Source: Rugosibacter aromaticivorans
GTDB taxonomy: Bacteria; Pseudomonadota; Gammaproteobacteria; Burkholderiales; Rhodocyclaceae
Direction: 5' to 3'
Length of the DNA: 64,000 nt
Assembly: GCF_000934545.1 (NCBI RefSeq)
Contig: NZ_CP010554.1
Span: forward strand, 1,426,001-1,490,000
Numbering within the stretch: position 1 is the first letter of the stretch; every line of letters begins with the position of its first letter. Made by a program: the position numbers and the translations under genes. Below, piece after piece: positions 52,764 through 61,750 of this stretch. A model generated the notes under the pieces. That model did not search any database. It saw nothing but the letters and a program-made list of their open reading frames with translations, and was not told the DNA's origin.

Positions 52764-53838
52764 GAGTATTCTCAGTGCTTGCGTCGTCTGCGAGCTGATC
52801 AAAGATGTCGCCCTTGTGGTCGGTAAAGCGAATTTTAAGTGGCAGGCCGTGCACGGTTTTGGCAATCCATAGATCGATGGTGTCCTCGCCATTTTTAGTG
52901 CGCAGGTGTTGTGTGGCGTGTGCGCTGCCTTGATAGGTCAGTGTTTCTTCGCCGATCAGTTCAAAATGGTAACGCTCGAGTTTGCGTCCAGTCGCAATGG
53001 ATAGATCAATAGCGGTCATGGGTTGGTCCAGAGCCACCTGTAACGCTAGTTGGTAATACATCGACAGCATATCTTGCGTGCCATCTGCTACTGGCTCTAT
53101 TCGGTCAGCATAGGTTATGAGATGCGCTGCCCAATCAAAATCAGCGGTGTCTTTTTTGCCCTTGCGCTCGTTGCTGAACGACAGGGGGCGTAAGCCCGCA
53201 GGGGTAATTTCTCCCTGGCTTTCTTGAACAATCCGGGCGGGCCTGAACAGTGCCGCCAGGCCAGTAGTTTCAGTGATATTCGTGAAGGTGTAGTGAATGC
53301 CATCGTGCGCCCATGTGTTGATGGATTGCCCGATGATTAACCCGTTTTCGCCCCGCGTGACGATAAAGCGCATGCGCCCTTTATTTGGCAAGGAGACAGG
53401 CACGGCAGAGGGTGGGGTGGTGGTAGCTGGTAGTGGGGTGGGTTCAGCGGCTGTCGGTTCAACTGGTGGCGGTCCGTCAAAAGTCGGCACCCCAAGGGTA
53501 CTTCCTACGGGGAGCGCTGGTGATACGGTGGCAGCAGCGGTCTCGGCAGGTAAACTCGATTCCGTTGCCTCTGCGGCTGGCGGAACAGCGAGCACGCGGG
53601 GATGCGGGTTGGCGCGGTGTGGCTTGGGCGGGGGGAGCGCTGAGGTTGCCGGGGGGGCAGCGACGACAGGAGAAGGGCGAATCGTAACACGGGTGGTATC
53701 AGGCGCAGCGGGCGTGAGCACAGCATCCAGTCGTGGAGCGGGCTCTTCATGGCCAAGCGCAGGCAGTTCCCACGCTGGGCTGACCAATGCCGCAATATGC
53801 AGAAAGACTGAGGCGACGAGTGCCAATGCGAAGGGCAT
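52756..53838 (-). CDS. DUF3108 domain protein with proline-rich TonB-like N-terminus
   Basis: A 360-aa protein. An N-terminal membrane helix (FALALVASVFLHIAALVSPA) is followed by about 100 residues rich in Pro, Ala and Thr. The DUF3108 domain comes last (RMRFIVTRGENGLIIGQSIN to ENTHE). This looks like a periplasm-spanning protein anchored in the inner membrane. Function is unknown. The Pro-rich part has a repeat copy split by a 9-residue insertion (PVGSTLGVP region). The rsmB-like gene overlaps its end by 8 nt. Confidence 0.8.
   Translation of the reverse strand: MPFALALVASVFLHIAALVSPAWELPALGHEEPAPRLDAVLTPAAPDTTRVTIRPSPVVAAPPATSALPPPKPHRANPHPRVLAVPPAAEATESSLPAETAAATVSPALPVGSTLGVPTFDGPPPVEPTAAEPTPLPATTTPPSAVPVSLPNKGRMRFIVTRGENGLIIGQSINTWAHDGIHYTFTNITETTGLAALFRPARIVQESQGEITPAGLRPLSFSNERKGKKDTADFDWAAHLITYADRIEPVADGTQDMLSMYYQLALQVALDQPMTAIDLSIATGRKLERYHFELIGEETLTYQGSAHATQHLRTKNGEDTIDLWIAKTVHGLPLKIRFTDHKGDIFDQLADDASTENTHE
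53479..53530 (+). repeat. Dispersed 25-bp repeat, copy 12, interrupted
   Basis: The 25-bp repeat is split as 53479-53488 and 53516-53530 (one mismatch) by 27 extra bases. It lies in the DUF3108 gene; without the insertion the gene would read VSPAPTF. Confidence 0.8.
53489..53515 (+). repeat. 27-bp hairpin-like insertion inside repeat copy 12
   Basis: It begins ACCCCAAGG and ends CCTACGGGGAGC, so CCCC and GGGG, and AGG and CCT, can pair. It adds nine codons in frame. Its reverse strand contains CCGTAGGAAGT, also seen in the tandem repeat at 36814-36855. Confidence 0.7.
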
Positions 53839-53839
53839 A

Positions 53840-54481
53840 TCAGCGATCCTTGGCTGGACGAGGAATTGCGGATTCCAGTGAAGCCAAGGGCGCGGTGCAC
53901 TTTACCCGGCCGTCAATCAGATGTACCTGGCCTGTGAGAAACCAGCGTGCAACGCGCGGGTAAAGCCGATGTTCTTCTGCCAGCACGCGCGCAGCCAGGC
54001 TTTCTTCCGTATCGTCTGGCAAAACAGGAACCGCTGCTTGCGCAATGATTGGCCCACCATCCAACGCCGGGGTGACGAAGTGCACTGTGCAGCCGTGGGT
54101 TTTAACGCTGGCGGCCAAGGCTTGGGCATGGGTTTTGATGCCGGGAAAGGCGGGCAGTAACGAGGGGTGAATGTTCAGCATGCGGCCACTGAAACGCGCG
54201 ACGAAAGCGTCGCTCAAAATGCGCATGAACCCAGCCAGGAGTACCAGCTGGGGGGTGTAACTTTCAATTTCATCGGCTAACGCCATGTCAAACGCGTCGC
54301 GGCTGGCAAATGCGTGATGATCAATGACTTTTGTGGGGATACCGTAGGCCGCCGCAGTAGCCAAACCAGAAGCCTCTGGCCGATTGCTGATTACCGCCCT
54401 GCATTGGCCAGGCAGTTGGTCTTCGAGCAAGGCCTGCATGTTGCTGCCTTGTCCCGAAATCAGAATGACGTAGGGCTTCAC
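53840..54481 (-). CDS. purN: Phosphoribosylglycinamide formyltransferase
   Basis: About 213 aa from GTG 54481 (VKPYVILISGQGSNMQALLE). Longer starts would add residues with no family match. The active site is visible: Asn in GFMRILSDAFV...GRMLNIHPSLLPAFPG, His and Asp in HGCTVHFVTPALDGGPII. It transfers formyl in purine synthesis. It sits 1 bp upstream of the DUF3108 gene. Confidence 0.93.
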   Translation of the reverse strand: MKPYVILISGQGSNMQALLEDQLPGQCRAVISNRPEASGLATAAAYGIPTKVIDHHAFASRDAFDMALADEIESYTPQLVLLAGFMRILSDAFVARFSGRMLNIHPSLLPAFPGIKTHAQALAASVKTHGCTVHFVTPALDGGPIIAQAAVPVLPDDTEESLAARVLAEEHRLYPRVARWFLTGQVHLIDGRVKCTAPLASLESAIPRPAKDR

Positions 54482-54530
54482 TGAGATGGACGAGTAATTT
54501 CGCGACTGGATGGGTGAATTTTTGATACGG

Positions 54531-55247
54531 CTATTTAATGGCGAGGACGGGTAAAAATACCGCCGTAGCAAGGCTGTGCGTTACGTGCACGATGGTTCGA
54601 TGCTCTCTGTCGGCAATTATGTGAGATAGCAAATCCAGGTTGCCGATCATTTTGCCAAGCTCGCGCTCAAAACTCAGGTTGGCGGGTTGTTGCTGGGCTG
54701 CCATTTCATTGGTTAGTAACAGTAGATTGCCGCCTGCATCGCGCGCATTGGCGAGTTTCCAGGCCGCAATTTCGAGGTTTCTGGCACTGTTATAAAGTTT
54801 TTGTGGTTCTAGTGTATCAAACATGAAAAATTCTGTTTTCTCGTCAAAGGCGACATTGAGCATACCGCCAGTGCCGGCAATAAAAGCCGCCACGCGGTCA
54901 CCTTGATAATTTGTTGAGAGCGCAAGCAATATGGCTTCCGTGCCCTGTTTTTGACCAAGCTCAGGCAAACGCCAGCCAGTGCGCGGGTCCAGCAGGTGGT
55001 CTAGTGTCGCTTCAAGCGTGGCGTAACCACTTTTTTTCCATTCGCGCGGATTACGGCGATAGAGCTTCTCTGTCAGCGCACGAAGGCTCAAAAAAACTTC
55101 TCGTCGATGGATATCCGCTACGCGGTCAATATCGCTTTTACCGAGTTGTTTAGGTTCGAAGGTGGACATGGAGTTGCCCGTCTCGCCCATTTGAGCACAA
55201 CCGGTGAGCAGGGTAGGGATCAGCAACAACCCTGCAAGCATTTTCAT
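54531..55247 (-). CDS. Hypothetical lipoprotein
   Basis: A 238-aa protein with a lipobox (LLIPTLLTGCAQMGE, Cys about residue 17). The mature part is soluble, with REVFLSLRALTEKLYRRNPREW, DHLLDPRTGWRLPELG and a hydrophobic Gly-rich strand (AAFIAGTGGMLNVAFDE). It ends in a hydrophobic helix (SLATAVFLPVLAIK). I do not recognise the family. It overlaps the DedA gene by 4 nt and lies 49 bp before purN. Confidence 0.75.
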   Translation of the reverse strand: MKMLAGLLLIPTLLTGCAQMGETGNSMSTFEPKQLGKSDIDRVADIHRREVFLSLRALTEKLYRRNPREWKKSGYATLEATLDHLLDPRTGWRLPELGQKQGTEAILLALSTNYQGDRVAAFIAGTGGMLNVAFDEKTEFFMFDTLEPQKLYNSARNLEIAAWKLANARDAGGNLLLLTNEMAAQQQPANLSFERELGKMIGNLDLLSHIIADREHRTIVHVTHSLATAVFLPVLAIK

Positions 55248-55900
55248 ATCGTTTTAGCCATCAACCGATGGCGAAGCCAGGCAAGCAGCATAGGGCTCAG
55301 TGATAAACCAATGATGCCAAAAATCACCAACGACAAATTAGCTTTGATCCAGGGCAGATTGCCAAACCAGTAACCCGCCAGGGTCAGTGAGCAGACCCAC
55401 AAAATGCCGCCGACTAAATCAAAAACAAAAAATCGTGGGTAATGCATGTTGCCCGCCCCGGCAACAAAGGGGGCGAATGTGCGCACTAAAGGGATGAAGC
55501 GCGCTAGCAGCATGGTTTTGCCGCCGTGTTTTTCATAAAAGGCATGGGTTTTGTCGTACGCGTTACGGTTGAAAAAACGCGAGCTTTCCCCCCAATGCAG
55601 TATGCGCCGTCCGGCCCACCGTCCAATACCGTAATTGGTGTTGTCTCCTAACACTGCGGCTAGCGTGAGCACCAGCGCCACGGTGGTGATATTGAAGCCA
55701 TCGCCACTGGTTGCGGCCAGCGCCCCGGCAACAAAAAGCAAAGAATCGCCGGGTAGAAAAGGTGTCACCACCAAGCCTGTTTCGCAAAAGATAATGGCGA
55801 AAAGAATGACATAAATCCAGGTGCCGTACTGCGCGAGTAGCAAGGCAAGATGTTTATCGAGATGCAGAACGATATCGATAAATTGGCTAAAAAGTTCCAT
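55244..55900 (-). CDS. DedA family membrane protein
   Basis: A 218-aa membrane protein with about four to five helices. The family blocks are FCETGLVVTPFLPGDSLLFV, GDNTNYGIGRWAGRRI, and FYEKHGGKTMLLARFIPLVR followed by TFAPFVAGAGNM. DedA proteins move lipid carriers or help membrane energetics. It is the first gene of the long minus-strand operon and is divergent from mutL with a 55-bp gap. Confidence 0.93.
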   Translation of the reverse strand: MELFSQFIDIVLHLDKHLALLLAQYGTWIYVILFAIIFCETGLVVTPFLPGDSLLFVAGALAATSGDGFNITTVALVLTLAAVLGDNTNYGIGRWAGRRILHWGESSRFFNRNAYDKTHAFYEKHGGKTMLLARFIPLVRTFAPFVAGAGNMHYPRFFVFDLVGGILWVCSLTLAGYWFGNLPWIKANLSLVIFGIIGLSLSPMLLAWLRHRLMAKTI

Positions 55901-55955
55901 GAGATAACACGTGCAAGGAAAAGGATCATTTTACCGGAAGCTATAATCCATCCCC

Positions 55956-57845
55956 ATGAATACCCCACGTTCAGAACAAAAAATTCGGCCATTGCCTGAC
56001 TTGCTGATTAGCCAGATTGCAGCAGGTGAAGTGGTCGAGAGGCCGGCCTCAGTACTCAAAGAGTTGCTGGAAAACAGCCTGGATGCGGGGGCGACAAAAA
56101 TTGAGGTAAGACTTGAAGAAGGCGGCGTAAGACTGATCCACGTGGCTGATGATGGCTGTGGCATAGCGGCAGACGATTTGCCCTTGGCGCTTAGCCGCCA
56201 TGCCACCAGCAAAATAACCAGCCTGGAAGATCTGGAGTGCGTAGCCAGTTATGGTTTTCGCGGTGAGGCGCTGGCATCCATTGCTGCCGTGGCACGGGTA
56301 ACGGTAACGAGCAAACAAGTAGGGGCTGCGCATGCCTGGCGTTTGCAGCGGTCAGGCGATGAGGGGGACTCCGTGCAGCCGGCAGCGTTGTCGGGCGGTA
56401 CAATGATCGAGGTGGCCGATCTTTATTTCAACACACCGGCGCGGCGCAAATTTCTCAAGGCCGAAGCTACCGAATTCGCACATTGCGATGAGGTGTTTCG
56501 ACGCATCGCGTTAGCGCGGCCCGATGTTGCATTCAGTTTGACGCATCAAGGGCGCGAAAAGTGGCGTCTTGCCAGCGCCAGCGCGGTGCGTCCCTTCGAG
56601 AACTTTTCGCGCAGAGCAAAGGAGATCATCGGCGAGGCGTTTTTTCCTCATGCACGGGCAATTGATGTGGCTGCCGGGCCGTTGCGGCTGTCTGGCCTTG
56701 CGGCGATGCCAGCGTATTCGCGCTCAGGGCGAGATGAACAGTACTTTTTTGTGAATGGCCGTTTTGTGCGCGACAAGTTACTGATGCATGCGGCGCGCCA
56801 GGCATATGAAGATATTCTGCACGGGGCGCGTCATCCAGCCTATGTGCTGTTTCTTGAGTTGGATCCAGCGGGGGTTGATGTCAATGTGCATCCCGCCAAG
56901 ACAGAAGTGCGCTTTCGCGAAGCGCGCGGCATTCACCAGTTTGTTTTTCACGCCATACAACGCACCTTGGCTACGCCGCTGTCTGGGGTGGGGGCAGATG
57001 AACATGGGCAGGATGCCAATCACCCGGTAGACGACTCACCCAATGACAACTCACCCAATGGTTTGTCCGATATATCGTATTTTTCGCCCTATCCAACCGC
57101 CTCGACGTATCAAGTGCCGCTGGGTATGAGTGAAGCAGCGGTACGACCCTATTTAGACTTTGCCCGCGCAGCATTTGCGGATGCAGGCGACACATCACTA
57201 GCACGCACGGCAGAAAACGCTCTTTCTGCGTCAGGCTTTCCACCGGCGGATAACGCGCTTGCGCCCCCCTTGGGTTACGCCATCGCTCAGTTACGTGGTA
57301 TTTATGTGCTGGCGGAAAATGCGCACGGTTTGGTATTGGTGGATATGCACGCTGCGCACGAGCGGATTTTGTATGAGCAGCTGAAAACCTTGCTTGATGC
57401 GGGCTCGCCTGCGACGCAAGCCTTGTTAGTGCCCATCGTGCTCTCTGTCAGTGCGCGTGAATTAGCGACCGCAACTGAACAAATGGAAGCGCTGCATACC
57501 CTTGGTTTCACTGTGGCCAGCATCGGACCCCGTGAGCTGGCCGTGCGCGCTATTCCTGCCATACTGTCTGGCGGCGATATTGTTGGGCTGGTGCGCGCCT
57601 TATTGCAAGACCTGGCCGAGCAACCGGCTAGCCGCGTCGTGGAAACACAGCGCAATGCGTTGTTGTCAACCATGGCTTGCCACGGTGCTGTGCGTGCCAA
57701 CCGCCATCTCACCTTGCCGGAAATGAATGCGCTGTTGCGCCAGATGGAAGCGACCGAACGCGCCGACCAATGCAATCATGGCCGCCCGACCTGGGTGCAA
57801 CTGCCAATGGCCGAGCTTGACAAGCGCTTCATGCGCGGTCGATGA
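55956..57845 (+). CDS. mutL: DNA mismatch repair protein MutL
   Basis: A 629-aa protein. GHKL ATPase motifs: KELLENSLDAGATKIEV, DDGCGIAADDLPLALSRHAT, SYGFRGEALASIAAV and NTPARRKFLKAEATE. The C-terminal dimerisation domain begins near GYAIAQLRGIYVLAENAHG and includes HAAHERILYEQL. An acidic, repetitive DDSPNDNSPNGLSD stretch lies in the linker. It overlaps miaA by 4 nt, the conserved mutL-miaA pair. Confidence 0.97.
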   Translation: MNTPRSEQKIRPLPDLLISQIAAGEVVERPASVLKELLENSLDAGATKIEVRLEEGGVRLIHVADDGCGIAADDLPLALSRHATSKITSLEDLECVASYGFRGEALASIAAVARVTVTSKQVGAAHAWRLQRSGDEGDSVQPAALSGGTMIEVADLYFNTPARRKFLKAEATEFAHCDEVFRRIALARPDVAFSLTHQGREKWRLASASAVRPFENFSRRAKEIIGEAFFPHARAIDVAAGPLRLSGLAAMPAYSRSGRDEQYFFVNGRFVRDKLLMHAARQAYEDILHGARHPAYVLFLELDPAGVDVNVHPAKTEVRFREARGIHQFVFHAIQRTLATPLSGVGADEHGQDANHPVDDSPNDNSPNGLSDISYFSPYPTASTYQVPLGMSEAAVRPYLDFARAAFADAGDTSLARTAENALSASGFPPADNALAPPLGYAIAQLRGIYVLAENAHGLVLVDMHAAHERILYEQLKTLLDAGSPATQALLVPIVLSVSARELATATEQMEALHTLGFTVASIGPRELAVRAIPAILSGGDIVGLVRALLQDLAEQPASRVVETQRNALLSTMACHGAVRANRHLTLPEMNALLRQMEATERADQCNHGRPTWVQLPMAELDKRFMRGR

Positions 57846-58792
57846 AATTGCCAACAGAGCTGCCTCCCGCGATTTTTTTAATCGGCCCGACGGCCAGCGG
57901 CAAGACCGCGCTGGCGTGTGAGATCGCCACGCGCTTTGCCTGCGACATTATCAGTGTGGATTCTGCCCAAGTGTTTTGCGATATGGACATCGGCACCGCA
58001 AAGCCAGACGCCGCAATGCAGGCTCAGTTCCCCCACCGCTTGATTAACCTGATCACGCCGGAAGCGCGTTATTCCGCCGCGCGTTTTCGGATGGATGCCT
58101 TGCGAGAAATGGCCGCAACCACTGCCAAGGGGCGTATTCCGTTACTAGTGGGTGGCACCATGCTGTATGTCAAAGCTCTGCGCGAAGGGCTGGCCGATTT
58201 ACCTGATGCTGACTCTCCACTCCGCGCCGCGGTGGATCTGGAAGCCGCCGCGAGGGGCTGGCCCGCCCTTCACGCCGAGCTTGCACAAATAGACCCTGAA
58301 ACCGCGGCACGCTTGAAACCCACAGATGCCCAACGTATTCAACGTGCCATTGAGATCATCCGCCTGACAGGGCAAACCATGAGCAGCTTATTTGTCGCAC
58401 AGAAAAAATCAGTGCCCCCCTATGATTTTTTGACGCTGGCGCTGGTACCTGAAAATCGCAGTGAATTGCATCGACGTATCGCGGTACGGTTTGACACCAT
58501 GCTTAGTCAGGGTTTGGTAGACGAGGTGGTCATGCTCCGCCAAAAATATCGATTGGATGCCCGATTGCCGGCCATGCGCTGCGTAGGTTATCGTCAAGTC
58601 TGGGAGATGCTTGAAGGCGAACTTCCCAAAGGCGAGCTTCGCGACCGCGGCATTTTTGCCACTCGCCAGTTAGCTAAACGGCAACTGACATGGCTGAAGA
58701 GCATGCAGGATTTGAATGTCTACGACCCGTTGGCGGCTGACATCACGGCGACCGTGATTGCGGCTGTCGACAACCACATCAGTCAACAATGA
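57842..58792 (+). CDS. miaA: tRNA dimethylallyltransferase
   Basis: A 316-aa protein. The P-loop is FLIGPTASGKTALACEIATR, followed by ISVDSAQVFCDMDIGTAKP, LVGGTMLYVKALREGLADLP and the C-terminal MRCVGYRQVWEMLEGE with TRQLAKRQLTWLKSM. It adds the isoprenyl group to A37 of tRNAs reading U-starting codons. hfq, which often follows miaA, is not here. Confidence 0.97.
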   Translation: MKLPTELPPAIFLIGPTASGKTALACEIATRFACDIISVDSAQVFCDMDIGTAKPDAAMQAQFPHRLINLITPEARYSAARFRMDALREMAATTAKGRIPLLVGGTMLYVKALREGLADLPDADSPLRAAVDLEAAARGWPALHAELAQIDPETAARLKPTDAQRIQRAIEIIRLTGQTMSSLFVAQKKSVPPYDFLTLALVPENRSELHRRIAVRFDTMLSQGLVDEVVMLRQKYRLDARLPAMRCVGYRQVWEMLEGELPKGELRDRGIFATRQLAKRQLTWLKSMQDLNVYDPLAADITATVIAAVDNHISQQ

Positions 58793-58919
58793 CAGGATTC
58801 GACTTCCAAGTGGACGCACTATCCTTACCACGCCGGCAACATTAGGTAGCTGGCATGTAGCTCAAGCATCTGGCAAAACATCACTAAGAATTCTCGATCA
58901 ATCAGGGCGAGTGTGTGGT

Positions 58920-59489
58920 TTAGGTGCGGCGTCCGATCAGGGAAAAGAATTCCTCCCGGGTGGCGAATGAATCGCGAAACTCCCCGAGAACGGACGAAGT
59001 CACCATCGTCGAATTCTGCTTCTCCACGCCGCGCATCATCATGCACAGGTGGCGCGCTTCAATTATCACGCCCACGCCCTTGGCATTGACCGATTCCATC
59101 ACTACATTAGAAATCTGCTCGGTGAGACGCTCCTGCAATTGCAGCCGTCGTGCGTACATGTCCACCAGACGGGCGAGTTTGCTCACGCCGAATACGGTGC
59201 CGCTGGGAATGTAACCGATATGGCAGTGGCCAAAGAACGGCAGCATATGGTGTTCGCACATGCTGTAGAACTCGATGCCCTTGACGATGACCATGCTGCT
59301 GGTTTCCTGGGTGAAGCACGCCCCGTTGATCAGCTCCTTGGCATCGGTGCGATAGCCCGAAGTGAGGAATTCGAGTGCCTTCGCCACTCGCTTCGGCGTA
59401 TCGAGCAGGCCTTCGCGCGCGGGATCCTCGCCGATCTCGACCAGCAATTCACGCACCAAACGGCCGATTTTTTCAGTGTTCAATTCCAT
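58920..59489 (-). CDS. folE: GTP cyclohydrolase I
   Basis: A 189-aa protein of type IA. Zinc and active-site residues are in [20 protein letters not shown] and [20 protein letters not shown]. The N-terminus [20 protein letters not shown] is typical. It forms dihydroneopterin triphosphate, the first step of folate and pterin synthesis. It stands alone on the minus strand, 128 bp from the convergent miaA, near cfa and a RibD-C reductase. Confidence 0.96.
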   Translation of the reverse strand: MELNTEKIGRLVRELLVEIGEDPAREGLLDTPKRVAKALEFLTSGYRTDAKELINGACFTQETSSMVIVKGIEFYSMCEHHMLPFFGHCHIGYIPSGTVFGVSKLARLVDMYARRLQLQERLTEQISNVVMESVNAKGVGVIIEARHLCMMMRGVEKQNSTMVTSSVLGEFRDSFATREEFFSLIGRRT

Positions 59490-59610
59490 GGCCGCTATCC
59501 TTACTCAAGAAAAAGTTGAGGTATTGCCTGGAGGGGCTTGCCTCTCCAGGCGGGCGAAAGAAACGCATATCGTCCTTTGCGAGAGAAAACGGGACAGGAT
59601 GGACTCGTAC

Positions 59611-59811
59611 TCAGCTGGTTTTACGTCTGTGCGATGGTGCATTGCGGCTTTTGCCAGCCTTGGTCAAGGCAATGGCAACCGCCTGCTTGATCGCCTTTTC
59701 CTTTGTCGGCGGATGGCTGGTGCCTATCGATCCATCTTTCTTCCAGTCATCGACGAGTGTCTTGATATTGCTGCTGACGACCGACTGACTGGATCCTTTT
59801 TTGAGTGGCAT
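59611..59811 (-). CDS. Small basic hypothetical protein
   Basis: A 66-aa lysine-rich protein (MPLKKGSSQSVVSSNIKTLV, KEKAIKQAVAIALTKAGKSR). The pattern MPLKKGSS...NIK...KQAVAIALxKAG is shared by small DUF6496-like proteins in proteobacteria, of unknown function and often near stress genes. No signal or membrane segment. Confidence 0.65.
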   Translation of the reverse strand: MPLKKGSSQSVVSSNIKTLVDDWKKDGSIGTSHPPTKEKAIKQAVAIALTKAGKSRNAPSHRRKTS

Positions 59812-59832
59812 GTTTATTCTCCAATGTGTAAA

Positions 59833-60204
59833 TCAATTGACCAGGTTTTCAACCAATTGCGGTGCTGCCAGCGGATTGAAATCCGCCCATTCTCCATTAC
59901 GCCATTCGCCCTGCGCCTGTTCGATATCCACCGCACCTTGCGCGCGCAGGGTGGCAATCACGCGCTTTTCGTTTATTGGGTTCACAATATGCACCGACAA
60001 CATGATGTCGCCCGAACGGCGTTCTGGCGAATGCGGCTGGATTAGGATTTCGGCGTCCGCCCAGCGCACCGGCCAGTGACCCTACCCTGGGGGATTGTTG
60101 TGAAAAATGCAGATATCTGTAGTATCGATATATTGTGTAATCAATGCCGCAACGGCATCTGCATCGTCTTTTGTCTGAAATCGCCTTGCGATGATTCGTT
60201 CCAT
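59833..60204 (-). pseudogene. Broken glycine-zipper-type hypothetical gene
   Basis: From ATG 60204 the strand reads MERIIARRFQTKDDADAVAA and on to HNNPPG, then an in-frame TAG. It continues in the same frame to RSGDIMLSVHIVNPINEKRV, RAQGAVDIEQAQGEWRNGEW and ADFNPL. Intact relatives have these two ends with a Gly/Ala-rich zipper between (recollected). Here the zipper is missing and a stop sits at the joint, so an internal deletion plus stop made it a pseudogene. Confidence 0.65.
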
Positions 60205-60260
60205 TGAGTTATCCTTTCGCGCCGTCCAAGAGACTAACAAACCGTACTTTCTTTAGTAAG

Positions 60261-60812
60261 TTAGACAACATGTTTCTTCACCCAAGCAGCATATTGATTC
60301 ATCCAGTTCTGCAGGAATTCTTTGCTGTCTGAACCGATGTTGCCAGCTTCGTCAAACAATCCCTCCTTTGCCTGGATGAATGCTTCCGGTTGACCAAGGG
60401 TCGGTACGTCCAGATACGCGAGAATGTTGCGCAAATGCTGTTGTGCCATGGCCGTACCGATGACACCTATTGAAATACCCAATACACCTGCAGGCTTACC
60501 TGCCCAAGCGTTTTGGCCATACGGGCGCGAGGCGTGGTCAAGCGCATTCTTGAGTACCCCGGGGATCGAGCGATTGTATTCAGGAGTGACAAACAGCAAA
60601 CCCTGCGACACTGTGATTTCGGCCTTCAGCCGCTTGACGGAGTCGGAAGGGCTCCCGTCGTCATCCTGGTTGTAGAGCGGCAAGTGCCCGACGCTTAGTT
60701 GCTTGAACGAGAACTCCGGTGGTGCCAGTTTCACAATCGCATCTGCCAGTTTGCGGTTAAATGAATCCCGGCGAAGACTGCCGACGATAACTGCAATTTG
60801 GTATTGGCGCAT
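60261..60812 (-). CDS. NADPH-dependent FMN reductase (ChrR-like)
   Basis: A 183-aa flavodoxin-like protein. FMN phosphate-binding loop: VIVGSLRRDSFNRKLADAI; the second block is LLFVTPEYNRSIPGVLKNAL, followed by PAGVLGISIGVIGTAMAQQH. Such enzymes reduce quinones, chromate or azo dyes with NAD(P)H. The physiological substrate is not known. It stands alone between two stress-type genes. Confidence 0.92.
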   Translation of the reverse strand: MRQYQIAVIVGSLRRDSFNRKLADAIVKLAPPEFSFKQLSVGHLPLYNQDDDGSPSDSVKRLKAEITVSQGLLFVTPEYNRSIPGVLKNALDHASRPYGQNAWAGKPAGVLGISIGVIGTAMAQQHLRNILAYLDVPTLGQPEAFIQAKEGLFDEAGNIGSDSKEFLQNWMNQYAAWVKKHVV

Positions 60813-60920
60813 GTTATTTCCCTATAAAAAATTCCGATTCTCTACAGTTTACGGATGACAGCAACTGGATGATCGCCAGATCAAGGTCAATCCATGTTGC
60901 TGTGTTCATGGATTCTCAGA

Positions 60921-61484
60921 TCAACGCTTGATGCGGGAAATTTTTGTACCTTCGATGCTCAAGCTTGCCATGAGCCCCTGTTGGTCAAAAATGAAGGCGT
61001 AGGCATCATCCTTGAGAGTCGAGGTTGACAGATTTTTGGCGACCCCTTCATTCACCGCGACCACGGTTGGGCCTACGCCAAATTCCCATCCCTTCGATTT
61101 TTCCAGGTATTTCACGGCCTTGTCAGTCATGAGAAATACAACGTAGCCGTAAGACTCCGCACCTGCTTGCCAGCCCCAGGAGGCGGAAACCGAACTGTAG
61201 TAGTCGACAAGATGTGCATCCTTGGTTAACACACCTTCACCATAACTGCCGCCGAATACGAGCCCGGCTTTGACGATATGCGGAAACACTAAAACCGCCT
61301 TTGCCTTCTTGGCAATACTTTCGGCCACAGGATTAGTCTTGTACAAGGTTTGCAGTGCCTGGGAGGCATCCTTGTTCAGGTCTTCTGCAGTGGCAGCATC
61401 CGCAGGGCTACTCAGTGCGCCGAGCGAAAATGCAGCCGCCACCACGAGAATGGAATTATGCAAGGCGCGTTGTATGTTGGTCAT
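60921..61484 (-). CDS. SYLF/YSC84-domain lipid-binding protein
   Basis: A 187-aa protein with a signal peptide (SILVVAAAFSLGALSSPADA). The SYLF domain shows AKAVLVFPHIVKAGLVFGGS, GEGVLTKDAHLVDYYSSVSA and WGWQAGAESYGYVVFLMTDK. Family members bind phosphoinositides or other lipids; the bacterial role is unclear. The 266 bp upstream hold no gene. Confidence 0.9.
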   Translation of the reverse strand: MTNIQRALHNSILVVAAAFSLGALSSPADAATAEDLNKDASQALQTLYKTNPVAESIAKKAKAVLVFPHIVKAGLVFGGSYGEGVLTKDAHLVDYYSSVSASWGWQAGAESYGYVVFLMTDKAVKYLEKSKGWEFGVGPTVVAVNEGVAKNLSTSTLKDDAYAFIFDQQGLMASLSIEGTKISRIKR

Positions 61485-61750
61485 TTTCTTTTCCTTTAAT
61501 TAGTAAGTAGTACTGAAGTCGTTTTCGATTTGTAACTGATAATATTATGGAGATTGAACTCCACACGATTTCATGATGCGCTGATTTTTTGGGCTATTTT
61601 GTGCGCTACCGAACAGAAGATGCGAACCCGGTGACAGAACACAGGTGCTTTAGCGACCCAAGGACCAGACAAAGCAAACGCAATCAAAGAGCAAATCGTC
61701 AGAATCCCGCAGCTTCAACAAGTCGATGAGCCACTGTAACCCCGGCTGAC

